DNA of 7,843 bases from Candidatus Dadabacteria bacterium (GTDB lineage Bacteria > Desulfobacterota_D > UBA1144 > Nemesobacterales > UBA2774), in NCBI GenBank assembly GCA_030632765.1, contig DAOVUC010000067.1, positions 1 through 7,843 on the forward strand, written 5' to 3'. Of the stretch, positions 1 to 6,426 are shown in pieces (the first letter of the stretch is position 1; each line of letters starts with the position of its first letter). Below the pieces are notes generated by a model. It had not been told where the DNA came from. It made no database searches and worked only from the letters and a program-made list of their open reading frames with translations. Both the position numbers and the translations under genes were made by a program.

Positions 1-1793
1 AATGATAAGACACTGTCGCCTGCCCTGTGTCCATAAGTATCATTAACATATTTCAAATCATCCACATCAATCAAGATAAGTGATGAAGGCTCATCATACC
101 TATCAGAATGAGCAATTGTATAAGAAAGCATTTCCTGAAAATGTCTATAATTATACAATCCCGTAAGCCCATCTTTCACAGCAAGCTCTTTAGCCTTTAT
201 GTAATTTTGAGAAGTTGTAATAAATTTAGCGGATTCGCCGCAAACAATTTTTGCAAGACTTATTTCACCTTCATTAAAAGCCAGCTTGTCACCCCTTGCG
301 ATCACTACACATCCAAGAACCCCGGGTTCCCCATCCTGTGTGTCAGAAATCATTTCAATAAGGGGATAAATCAAGACCGATTTTATATTTTTTACACTCA
401 AGGCAAAATCAACCTCTTTTCCAAATATGCTTTTGTATTTAGTCCTGGCAGACAGATCCTCGGTATTAAAGTAGTTTTTACCATCGTGCACTAACCCTAT
501 GAGAGTACCCATATGAGGAATCTCTTTACCTTCCAGATGATTCTTTTGCTCTTCACTAACCTTCTTTAGAATGCTCGTACCGCCTATCTTATTAAAAAGT
601 GTAATCCCAACAATATCCGCTTCCAAAGCTCTTTGTAGAGTATCCGAGAGGTGATCCAGCACCGCATCAACACTGTCTGTGGAATTGAGCTTTTGTGTGA
701 AATCATAAAACGAATTAAGCTCCTGTGAGCTTAATTTAACCTTTTCAGAAAGTTGGAATCTGTCTATAACCTCGCCTATCCTATCACATATTAGAGATAT
801 AATAAGTTTTTCTTTATCTCCGAAAACATTTTGATCCATACTATCAACTATAAGTATTCCCACTATATCCCGTTTGCTTTCAGGAATATTATTTTCCGCC
901 TTCATGAGTAAGGGAGCGGCAAGAAGAGATCTAACTGGAACATCCCTAGTATAATATATAAGGTTCTTTCTAACATTTTTGATACTTGTTATTAAAACCT
1001 GGGTTTTTGTCTTTAGTACCCACCCGAGATATCCGTCCCGAAAACTGACTCTTTGCCCCCTGTCGATATAATCATTGCTTTTAGATATTGAATCCGCTAT
1101 AGCAAAAAGCCCATCATCCATTTTCATATAAAACAAAACGCTGTGACTAGAAACAAGTTTACTCAGGATCTCAAGCGCATTTTTTATATCAGCTTGCAGT
1201 TCTTTAACATTACTAGACTCACTTTGCTCCTCCGCATTGCCTGGGATCAAATTGTGAAGCGAAGTTTTCTTTCCACTACCTTTGCGGAAGATGCTTGATC
1301 CAAGTATCAGCTTGTTCCCCTTGAGCAAAAATCCCAAAATTAAAGTTGAAAGAAGAAGTATCGTAATTTGGTAAGGAAGTGAAGGGCCTTGGAACTTGGT
1401 TATTTGAAGGATTGAAACTATAACAAAAGAAAGCCCGCCTGCAGGCCATCCAAAGAAAAGAACTATGAGTGGTAATAGAACATAGGACAGAGAAAATAAG
1501 TCATAGCCAAAAATCTCAAGTAATGTTTCAAATACAAGTGTAAACAAGAGTGCAAATTCTATTTTGTCTATTCTTGATAATTTTCGTGAAGCGCCGGCTA
1601 TGTAATTTACGGACTTGTATATAAGGGTGGAAAATAGAAGAAATACTGCCAAAATAGAATAAAAATTGATACTCCTAAAACTATTCTTATATATAAGGGC
1701 TAATATCAAGGTTGAAAGTACAACTATAAATACTTTGCCCAAGACATAGTTTGAGAGCTTAATTTTACTCTTGAAATCTATAGACTTTTTCAC
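1..1793 (-). CDS. Membrane-anchored GAF-GAF-GGDEF protein, probable diguanylate cyclase (partial, C-terminus beyond window)
   Basis: I translated this frame by hand from the GTG at 1791-1793 to the left edge: 597 codons with no stop. Residues 17-157 are very hydrophobic and hold about five or six membrane helices (near 17-35, 41-60, 78-95, 100-131, 141-157). Two GAF-like sensor modules follow, roughly at 190-335 (with a GYLGWVLKTKTQVLI stretch) and 360-530. The start of a GGDEF domain begins at D541 (DGLTGLYNYRHF), with LILIDVDDLKYVNDTYGH around D576; D576 matches the first metal-binding aspartate of the family. The GG(D/E)EF motif itself lies outside the window, so cyclase activity cannot be judged. 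The family makes cyclic-di-GMP from two GTP; the GAF modules would sense a small ligand or a partner. An in-frame TGA lies just upstream of the GTG, and the next likely start is a TTG at about codon 18. The start overlaps the FtsB-like gene by 29 bases, implying translational coupling. Confidence 0.85.
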   Translation of the reverse strand, partial: MKKSIDFKSKIKLSNYVLGKVFIVVLSTLILALIYKNSFRSINFYSILAVFLLFSTLIYKSVNYIAGASRKLSRIDKIEFALLFTLVFETLLEIFGYDLFSLSYVLLPLIVLFFGWPAGGLSFVIVSILQITKFQGPSLPYQITILLLSTLILGFLLKGNKLILGSSIFRKGSGKKTSLHNLIPGNAEEQSESSNVKELQADIKNALEILSKLVSSHSVLFYMKMDDGLFAIADSISKSNDYIDRGQRVSFRDGYLGWVLKTKTQVLITSIKNVRKNLIYYTRDVPVRSLLAAPLLMKAENNIPESKRDIVGILIVDSMDQNVFGDKEKLIISLICDRIGEVIDRFQLSEKVKLSSQELNSFYDFTQKLNSTDSVDAVLDHLSDTLQRALEADIVGITLFNKIGGTSILKKVSEEQKNHLEGKEIPHMGTLIGLVHDGKNYFNTEDLSARTKYKSIFGKEVDFALSVKNIKSVLIYPLIEMISDTQDGEPGVLGCVVIARGDKLAFNEGEISLAKIVCGESAKFITTSQNYIKAKELAVKDGLTGLYNYRHFQEMLSYTIAHSDRYDEPSSLILIDVDDLKYVNDTYGHRAGDSVLS

Positions 1794-2034
1794 CTTTTTT
1801 AATCATCCCTAATTCTTGTCTTATGATTTTTTCTTTATAAGCATCGTCGGTATCAATCAATTCAATTTTCTTCATTAGTTCGTTATTTGAATTCTCTAGT
1901 TTTAGGGATTCCACTTTTACTTTCTCGTTCTCTTGGTGTAGAGCGTATACATACGTTATTTCTCTGGCAAAAAGGTATACGAGAAGTGATACAACTAAAA
2001 CAACCAAAACTATTCTGATAATTGTTCTTTCCAT
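1765..2034 (-). CDS. ftsB: Septum formation initiator family protein (FtsB/DivIC-like)
   Basis: This is an 89-residue bitopic membrane protein. A short cytoplasmic start is followed by one hydrophobic helix at residues 5-23, then a charged, heptad-like coiled-coil stretch at about 30-60. The conserved tail (IRQELGMIKKGEKVYRF, about 71-87) is the signature of the FtsB/DivIC family. These proteins pair with FtsL and FtsQ/DivIB in the periplasm and help activate septal wall synthesis. The size and domain order are complete for the family. It sits 4 bases after the metallo-hydrolase gene and overlaps the next gene by 29 bases. No Shine-Dalgarno lies at a useful distance from the ATG, so translation may depend on coupling to the gene before it. 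The family call is firm; whether this is the main cellular FtsB or a paralogue cannot be told from here. Confidence 0.88.
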   Translation of the reverse strand: MERTIIRIVLVVLVVSLLVYLFAREITYVYALHQENEKVKVESLKLENSNNELMKKIELIDTDDAYKEKIIRQELGMIKKGEKVYRFQE

Positions 2035-2038
2035 ATTA

Positions 2039-2680
2039 TTAAATAGCTAAATCACCTGTAATGAAAGGATTTGATCTCCTCTCTATACCTATGGTCGTAA
2101 AGGGCCCGTGGCCGGGATAAACGTTATATGAATCAGGAAAAGTCATCAGTTTTGACTTTATAGACCCTACAAGCTCTCTCATTGAAGTCCCGCCTGTAAG
2201 ATCGACCCTGCCCACACTTCCTGCAAAGAGAGTATCTCCTGTAATTATATGATCATCTATTACAAAGCAGACACTGCCCCATGTATGGCCCGGAGTATGT
2301 AAAACTTTTGCTCTAAGACTGCCTATTTCAATCTCATCCCCTTCCTCGATATAAACATCTATCTCAGGAACCCTGACATTGCCGAACTGCGGAAATCTAG
2401 CTGCCGCTTCAGGTAATACTTGCAATACAGGTTCATCCTTAGGATGAAGATAAAATTTCACCCCAAGTTCTTCTTTTGCTTGCTGAACTCCCGCCACATG
2501 ATCTATATGAGTATGAGTATTAACTATCTTGGTAATTTTTAATCCTGAATTCTTAACCTCAGCTAATATCTCATCCATCTGCTCGCCCGGATCGATTAAT
2601 ATTCCCTCATTTGTCTCTTCGTCCCCGATAATATAACAATTCGTTAGAAAAATACCGCCCGGTATACATTTTAGAATCAT
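2039..2680 (-). CDS. Single-domain metallo-beta-lactamase-fold hydrolase, glyoxalase II-like (YcbL type)
   Basis: The 213-residue protein carries a full set of binuclear metal ligands: THTHIDH (H56, H58, D60, H61), H132 in HTPGHTWGS, D149 in TGDTLF and H191 in YPGHGP. This is the glyoxalase II branch of the metallo-beta-lactamase fold. The C-terminal helical domain that binds glutathione in classical hydroxyacylglutathione hydrolase is missing. The length and the short tail match the YcbL-type single-domain enzymes, which hydrolyse thioesters such as S-lactoylglutathione or related small substrates. No signal peptide is visible, so it should be cytoplasmic. The start MILKCIPGG fits the family; a GGGAG lies about 14 bases upstream, farther than ideal. 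It lies 22 bases after the acylphosphatase gene and 4 bases before the FtsB-like gene. The exact substrate cannot be inferred. Confidence 0.9.
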   Translation of the reverse strand: MILKCIPGGIFLTNCYIIGDEETNEGILIDPGEQMDEILAEVKNSGLKITKIVNTHTHIDHVAGVQQAKEELGVKFYLHPKDEPVLQVLPEAAARFPQFGNVRVPEIDVYIEEGDEIEIGSLRAKVLHTPGHTWGSVCFVIDDHIITGDTLFAGSVGRVDLTGGTSMRELVGSIKSKLMTFPDSYNVYPGHGPFTTIGIERRSNPFITGDLAI

Positions 2681-2702
2681 AGTATGAATAAACTCCCTTA
2701 TA

Positions 2703-2978
2703 TTAGTTAATCATGAATTTTTCAAACTGTGCTATATAAGGCTGCCAATCTAACTGAACATCATTTACATGGGAAAGTTGAGGCCCTTTACGGCACCAAT
2801 CCACTAGTTTTTGAAGCTGATCACGCCCCCCTTCTGCAATCACTTCTACAGTTCCATCCCCTCTGTTCCTAACAAATCCGGTTAGTCTGAGTTCATTCGC
2901 CTTGTCTTTAGTTGAAGCTCTAAAAAATACTCCTTGAACCTTTCCATGAATTATAAGCTGTACTCTCTTTTTATCCAT
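2703..2978 (-). CDS. acyP: Acylphosphatase
   Basis: This 91-residue protein spans the whole acylphosphatase fold. GKVQGVFFR at residues 12-20 is the phosphate-binding loop, with R20 as the catalytic arginine. GFVRNRGDGTVEVIAEG (34-50) supplies N38, the asparagine that positions the nucleophilic water. Members hydrolyse carboxyl-phosphate bonds, as in acetyl phosphate, carbamoyl phosphate or 1,3-bisphosphoglycerate, in the cytoplasm. It is the first gene of a four-gene minus-strand set. The start ATG is the only sensible one for the fold; upstream there is only a weak GAG 8 bases away. A candidate promoter lies so close that the leader would be about 5 bases. Pairing with a glyoxalase-like hydrolase suggests clean-up of reactive acyl metabolites, but that is inference. 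Confidence 0.93.
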   Translation of the reverse strand: MDKKRVQLIIHGKVQGVFFRASTKDKANELRLTGFVRNRGDGTVEVIAEGGRDQLQKLVDWCRKGPQLSHVNDVQLDWQPYIAQFEKFMIN

Positions 2979-2989
2979 TCAATAAGCTC

Positions 2990-3018
2990 AGATTACCAAA
3001 ACGCTTAATTTCTGTCAA
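2990..3018 (-). promoter_or_regulatory. Candidate sigma-70 promoter for the acyP operon
   Basis: On the minus strand a perfect TTGACA (3013-3018) is followed after 17 bases by TAATCT (2990-2995). The -10 box is poor (3 of 6), but TGG just before it gives an extended -10 TGn. The expected start of transcription, about 7 bases past the -10, falls near 2983, only about 5 bases before the acyP ATG. The call rests on sequence pattern alone. Confidence 0.5.
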
Positions 3019-3052
3019 CAATAGTCAGGTTGGGTTACTTAATTTTGACAGA
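3011..3052. repeat. Inverted repeat TCTGTCAA / TTGACAGA
   Basis: TCTGTCAA at 3011-3018 and its exact reverse complement TTGACAGA at 3045-3052 are separated by 26 bases. The left arm contains the minus-strand -35 box of acyP; the right arm offers a plus-strand TTGACA with a weak TGCAAT 18 bases later (3069-3074). The arms may be binding sites of a dimeric regulator, or simply -35 boxes facing opposite ways. Confidence 0.4.
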
Positions 3053-3196
3053 TTTCCGTAACTTAGAATGCAATCATTAAGAATATCTTTAATAATTATA
3101 CACTACATCGTGACTTTGATACAAACAGAACCAAGTGCCATAATCAGTTTCAAATTGTGTAATTTCCCCTTAAAAGTCAATCTAATTGCTTAAATG

Positions 3197-3209
3197 TTTG
3201 ACAGTCAAA
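3197..3209. promoter_or_regulatory. Palindrome TTTGACAGTCAAA over the thrC -35 box (possible operator)
   Basis: This is a perfect 6-base inverted repeat around a single central A. It covers the entire -35 element of the thrC promoter, where a bound repressor would exclude RNA polymerase. The half-site TTTGAC resembles the other TTGAC/GTCAA copies in the same intergenic region. No regulator is encoded nearby, so the operator role is inferred. Confidence 0.35.
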
Positions 3210-3226
3210 ATACGAAGATGTATTTT
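3198..3226 (+). promoter_or_regulatory. Candidate sigma-70 promoter for thrC, predicting a leaderless mRNA
   Basis: TTGACA (6 of 6, 3198-3203), a 17-base spacer and TATTTT (4 of 6, 3221-3226) form a good promoter. The expected start of transcription lies at about 3232-3235, while the thrC ATG begins at 3235. The transcript would therefore begin at or within about three bases of the start codon. Confidence 0.65.
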
Positions 3227-3234
3227 GTTAAGGT

Positions 3235-4569
3235 ATGAGCGAATATAAAGCCTGGTTTAGTTGTATCAATGAAGAGTGTGGCGAAACATATCCTTTAGAC
3301 GAAATAATCTACAGATGTAAGAAATGCGACAATCTCTTAGAAGTTACTCATGATCTCAATAAGCTGAAGGAAACTTCCGCTCAAGAATGGAAAGATATAT
3401 TTGATAACCGATACCGTAGACAGTCCTGGCCTTACGGGAGTTCTGTATGGGGCAAAAAAGAATGGGTCTGTCCCTATGTTGAGGACGAAAATATTGTCTC
3501 AATGTACGAAGGAGCCACTAATCTTTTCTGGGCTGAGAGGTTTGGAAAACAAATTGGCATGGAAGACATTTGGTTAAAAATGTGCGGGAACAGCCACACG
3601 GGATCGTTCAAAGACCTTGGTATGACGGTTCTTGTATCTGTGGTGCAACAGATGATAGCTGATGGCAAGGAGGTACCGGCAGTGGCCTGCGCGTCAACCG
3701 GTGATACTTCAGCTGCTCTGGCGGCTTATTGCGCTTCCGCGGCTATACCCGCAATTGTCTTTCTCCCAAAAGATAAAGTTTCCGTAGCCCAACTTGTGCA
3801 GCCGATCTCAAACGGTGCTCTGGTCTTATCACTAGATACTGACTTTGACGGTTGTATGGATATGGTGCAAAAGATTTGCAGCGAAAATAATATCTATCTA
3901 GCAAATTCCATAAACTCGCTCAGGATTGAAGGGCAAAAAACAATTAGCGTAGAGCTCTGTCAACAATTTGATTGGGAAGTGCCTGACTGGATTATTATCC
4001 CGGGGGGTAATTTAGGAAATATATCGGCTCTTGGAAAAGGATTCTTAATGATGAAGGAGCTTGGATTGATTAATAAGCTGCCGAGATTGGTATGCGCTCA
4101 GGCCGAGCACGCGAATCCACTTTATTTGAGCTATCTCAAAAATTTCAAGGAGTTTCATCCTGTAAAAGCTAAGAAAACACTCGCTAACGCAATTCAAATT
4201 GGAAACCCGGTTAGTGTTAATAAAGCTATTAGAACTATAAGAGAGTTTGATGGTATTGTGGAGCAGGCGAGTGAGGAAGAGCTGGCCAATGCCTCAGCAC
4301 AAGTAGATAAAACAGGAACGTTTAACTGTCCACACACCGGTGTTGCTCTTGCCGTTTTCTTAAAATTACAAGCGAAGAAGGTTTTCAAACCAACTGACAG
4401 GATTGTTGTAATTTCAACAGCGCACGGGCTTAAATTCGTTGAATTTAAGATTGGCTATCATAAAAAAGAACTCGAGGGAGTATTTTCAAAATACGCTAAC
4501 GCCCCTCTAGAACTGCCAGCCGATTATGACGCTGTAAGAGACGCCATATTTTCCAAGATTGCTGGTTAG
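3235..4569 (+). CDS. thrC: Threonine synthase
   Basis: This PLP enzyme turns O-phospho-L-homoserine into L-threonine and phosphate, the last step of threonine synthesis. At 444 residues it belongs to the longer, plant-like group. C10, C15, C28 and C31 near the N-terminus form a zinc-ribbon-like Cys4 motif. HTGSFKD (121-127) holds K126, the expected PLP Schiff-base lysine. ASTGDTSAA (153-161) and PGGNLGN (256-262) are the substrate- and PLP-phosphate-binding loops. The fold runs to the end with no gap or frameshift. AAGG sits one base before the ATG, too close to act as a Shine-Dalgarno, which fits the leaderless promoter predicted just upstream. thiE follows after 32 bases on the same strand. 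There is no room for a T-box or attenuator in the leader if the predicted promoter is the one used. Confidence 0.95.
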   Translation: MSEYKAWFSCINEECGETYPLDEIIYRCKKCDNLLEVTHDLNKLKETSAQEWKDIFDNRYRRQSWPYGSSVWGKKEWVCPYVEDENIVSMYEGATNLFWAERFGKQIGMEDIWLKMCGNSHTGSFKDLGMTVLVSVVQQMIADGKEVPAVACASTGDTSAALAAYCASAAIPAIVFLPKDKVSVAQLVQPISNGALVLSLDTDFDGCMDMVQKICSENNIYLANSINSLRIEGQKTISVELCQQFDWEVPDWIIIPGGNLGNISALGKGFLMMKELGLINKLPRLVCAQAEHANPLYLSYLKNFKEFHPVKAKKTLANAIQIGNPVSVNKAIRTIREFDGIVEQASEEELANASAQVDKTGTFNCPHTGVALAVFLKLQAKKVFKPTDRIVVISTAHGLKFVEFKIGYHKKELEGVFSKYANAPLELPADYDAVRDAIFSKIAG

Positions 4570-4601
4570 TTAAACTAGCTCATTGTACAAAGTTTCTAAA
4601 T

Positions 4602-5228
4602 ATGAAAAAAAAATTGACCGGTCTATACGTAATAACCGACAAAAAACTAATTAAGCGCGATAAATTCGTAGAAACTGTAGAAAAGTCTATAAAGGGCGGA
4701 GCACGAATTGTCCAATTAAGAGAAAAAGACACCTCACATGACGAAATATTACACTTGGGTCTTGAGCTCCTTAAACTAACAAAGAGATACAAAGTCCCGC
4801 TCATTATCAATGACTCAGCGGAACTAGCAAAAGAGATAGGAGCTGATGGTGTTCATCTGGGCGGGGACGATACGTCTATAAAAAATGCGAGAGCTATACT
4901 AGGCCAGCAAGCAATAATTGGAGTCTCCTGCTATAACCAAATTGAAAGGGGGTTGCATGCACTGCAAAGCGGCGCCGATTATGTTGCCTTCGGGACCCTA
5001 TACTACACACCTACAAAACCTCAGAGAGAACCCACATCTATCGAGGTTCTTAAAGAAGCGGTAAAAGTTATTACTGGAATCCCGATCTTTGCAATTGGTG
5101 GTATTACGAAAGAAAACGCCCCTCCAATATTAGAGACCGGAGTTGACGGCATAGCGGTGATTACGAGTGTGTTCGGCTCTGATGATCCAGAAACAGCGGC
5201 ACGAGAGTTAGCTGCTTTATCAAGTTAA
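4602..5228 (+). CDS. thiE: Thiamine-phosphate synthase
   Basis: The product joins the pyrimidine (HMP-PP) and thiazole (THZ-P) halves of thiamine to give thiamine phosphate. At 208 residues it is a complete TIM barrel of usual length. Family landmarks appear in order: GLYVITDKK (7-15), QLREKD (38-43), LIINDS (67-72), GADGVHLGGDD (80-90), the FGTLYYTPTK phosphate loop (130-139), and FAIGGITKEN (163-172). The HLG-G-DD stretch has glycine where many family members have glutamine (HLGQ-D). No Shine-Dalgarno is visible before the ATG; the ORF context and the motif spacing fix the start. No TPP riboswitch fits in the 32 bases after thrC, so it is probably read from the thrC promoter. No other thiamine gene is in the window. 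Confidence 0.93.
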   Translation: MKKKLTGLYVITDKKLIKRDKFVETVEKSIKGGARIVQLREKDTSHDEILHLGLELLKLTKRYKVPLIINDSAELAKEIGADGVHLGGDDTSIKNARAILGQQAIIGVSCYNQIERGLHALQSGADYVAFGTLYYTPTKPQREPTSIEVLKEAVKVITGIPIFAIGGITKENAPPILETGVDGIAVITSVFGSDDPETAARELAALSS

Positions 5229-5231
5229 TTA

Positions 5232-6320
5232 TTATAGAATTCCGGAGAAATCCTTCCCCTTTCTTTTAGTACTTACTCTTTCGGCAAGAGCGTGAGAAAC
5301 CAGAGGCAGTGCAATAGTAGCGTCACAGTAACACTGTACCAAACTGCCCTTAGGATCTTCTTTACCCCATGAGACTGCTTCTTCGAATGTGCATCCGGAG
5401 AGCCCACCCCACTGAGGTGAGTCGGTTGTTATTTGAATTGCGTATTTGTGAGGATAATAAGTTTCAGCCTCACCAGTTCCTTTCCTGTTTAACCCGGAGT
5501 GTCTATTAGGAACGTGCCTGTCCGCATAAAGCAAATCTCCTGTAACAGCAAAGAGCTGGATAAAATCCTTAGGTACTCCGCCGCCGATATATATAACGGC
5601 AGTATCTTTTACTGTTTCACCCAAAGTCATAAATTCTACATAATCCTTAATCGCATCTATTGTTAGACTGAACCCCTTACTCTTAGCAATAAGAGCGGCG
5701 TCACCATAAGGACTGTCCGCAATTGCGGGACAAAATACTGGAACTCCATGCTCGGCCGCTTTTGCCACGATGCTATGAATATTTTTCTCACCGAGCCACT
5801 GCCCACAGAGGTAGAGCAGCTCTCTTGAAGAGTAGTTGTGCGACTCATCAAGCGTCAGGATAAACTCAGCTAAAAGCTCTGTCATTACTAGATAGTCCGT
5901 CTCTTTCCCGTAGACGTCATAATAGCGGTTAAGACCTTCTCTGAATAATATTTCATTATCCGCCAGGTGAGAGCCCTGCCAGTAGTCAAATCCCATAGCG
6001 TCTATTATGTCTTCAGAAATATTTGCGCCCGTAGGTACAAGTATGTCGATATAGCGGTTTTCAATTAGCCAATTTATTATTTTCCATTGTCCTGTTGTTG
6101 AAAGGGAGCCTGTGTAACCAAGGAGAATTGTAACGTCATCATCATTTATCATTTGCTCTAACACGTCAACTACACGCGCCAGGCTCTTGCCTTGAAAACC
6201 TGTCTCTGCCATTTCAGAAAGAAGTTGCGACACTGTTTTAGGCGCGTCAACTTCAATTGCTTTTACTTTCTTATTGAGAAAATCATCCATCGTGATTTCG
6301 TTATTAACTTTATCTGCCAT
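5232..6320 (-). CDS. Deoxyhypusine synthase-like protein
   Basis: This 362-residue protein belongs to the deoxyhypusine synthase fold (NAD- and polyamine-dependent aminobutyl transferases). TFEEAVSWGK at 311-320 keeps the catalytic lysine (K320) on which the aminobutyl imine forms in the eukaryotic enzyme. ILVPTGANISEDI (93-105), FREGLNRYYD (126-135), IYIGGGVPKDF (243-253) and IQITTDSPQWGGLSG (295-309) are typical of the bacterial like-subgroup. Eukaryotic and archaeal enzymes modify eIF5A, which bacteria lack, so a free polyamine acceptor (homospermidine- or spermidine-type chemistry) is the likelier role; that is inference. I chose the ATG at 6318-6320 because GGAGGT sits 10 bases before it. 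An upstream in-frame GTG at 6330-6332 would add four residues but overlaps that site. The gene ends in two TAA codons, 3 bases from the convergent thiE. Confidence 0.88.
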   Translation of the reverse strand: MADKVNNEITMDDFLNKKVKAIEVDAPKTVSQLLSEMAETGFQGKSLARVVDVLEQMINDDDVTILLGYTGSLSTTGQWKIINWLIENRYIDILVPTGANISEDIIDAMGFDYWQGSHLADNEILFREGLNRYYDVYGKETDYLVMTELLAEFILTLDESHNYSSRELLYLCGQWLGEKNIHSIVAKAAEHGVPVFCPAIADSPYGDAALIAKSKGFSLTIDAIKDYVEFMTLGETVKDTAVIYIGGGVPKDFIQLFAVTGDLLYADRHVPNRHSGLNRKGTGEAETYYPHKYAIQITTDSPQWGGLSGCTFEEAVSWGKEDPKGSLVQCYCDATIALPLVSHALAERVSTKRKGKDFSGIL

Positions 6321-6330
6321 TGGATACGGC

Positions 6331-6336
6331 ACCTCC
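6331..6336 (-). promoter_or_regulatory. Strong ribosome binding site that sets the start of the deoxyhypusine synthase-like gene
   Basis: The minus strand reads GGAGGT, then 10 bases, then ATG at 6318-6320. This is the only textbook Shine-Dalgarno in the window and favours the ATG over the GTG at 6330-6332, which is embedded in it. Confidence 0.75.
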
Positions 6337-6367
6337 GTTTATCACTATTTTAAAATTGAAGCGATTC

Positions 6368-6395
6368 AAGATACCACACGTGCTATAAATATCAA
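6368..6395 (-). promoter_or_regulatory. Candidate promoter for the deoxyhypusine synthase-like gene
   Basis: In the 106-base gap after leuS the minus strand shows TTGATA (5 of 6, 6390-6395), a 16-base spacer and TATCTT (4 of 6, 6368-6373). Transcription would start near 6361 and leave a leader of about 40 bases that includes GGAGGT. Read-through from leuS is also possible, since I see no clear terminator between them. Confidence 0.45.
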
Positions 6396-6426
6396 AACTA
6401 CCCGTGGCAATAAAAAACTGCTGATT

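Larger units (their letters stand above)
2979..3234. other. Divergent intergenic control region between acyP and thrC
   Basis: This 256-base AT-rich stretch has no ORF or RNA gene that I can support. Promoter-like elements lie at both ends, each facing outward. TTGAC/GTCAA occurs five times (3014-3018, 3045-3049, 3176-3180, 3198-3202, 3204-3208). I see nothing definite in the central part, about 3080-3170. Confidence 0.6.

Noticed and set aside
108..494. Plus-strand open frame of 128 codons
   Set aside because: It lies opposite the second GAF module and GGDEF start of the minus-strand sensor, which is open through the whole region and has clear domain motifs; the plus-strand product has no recognisable pattern.
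3080..3196. Small RNA or small protein gene in the divergent spacer, read from the TTGACA at 3045-3050
   Set aside because: The matching -10 (TGCAAT, 18-base spacer) is weak, and there is no ORF, stem-loop or terminator downstream.
4570..4601. TPP riboswitch or separate promoter before thiE
   Set aside because: The gap is only 32 bases, too short for a THI element, and no convincing -35/-10 pair lies at a suitable distance.
5663..5851. Minus-strand 62-codon frame
   Set aside because: It is a frame-shifted shadow inside the deoxyhypusine-synthase-like gene, whose own frame is continuous and conserved.
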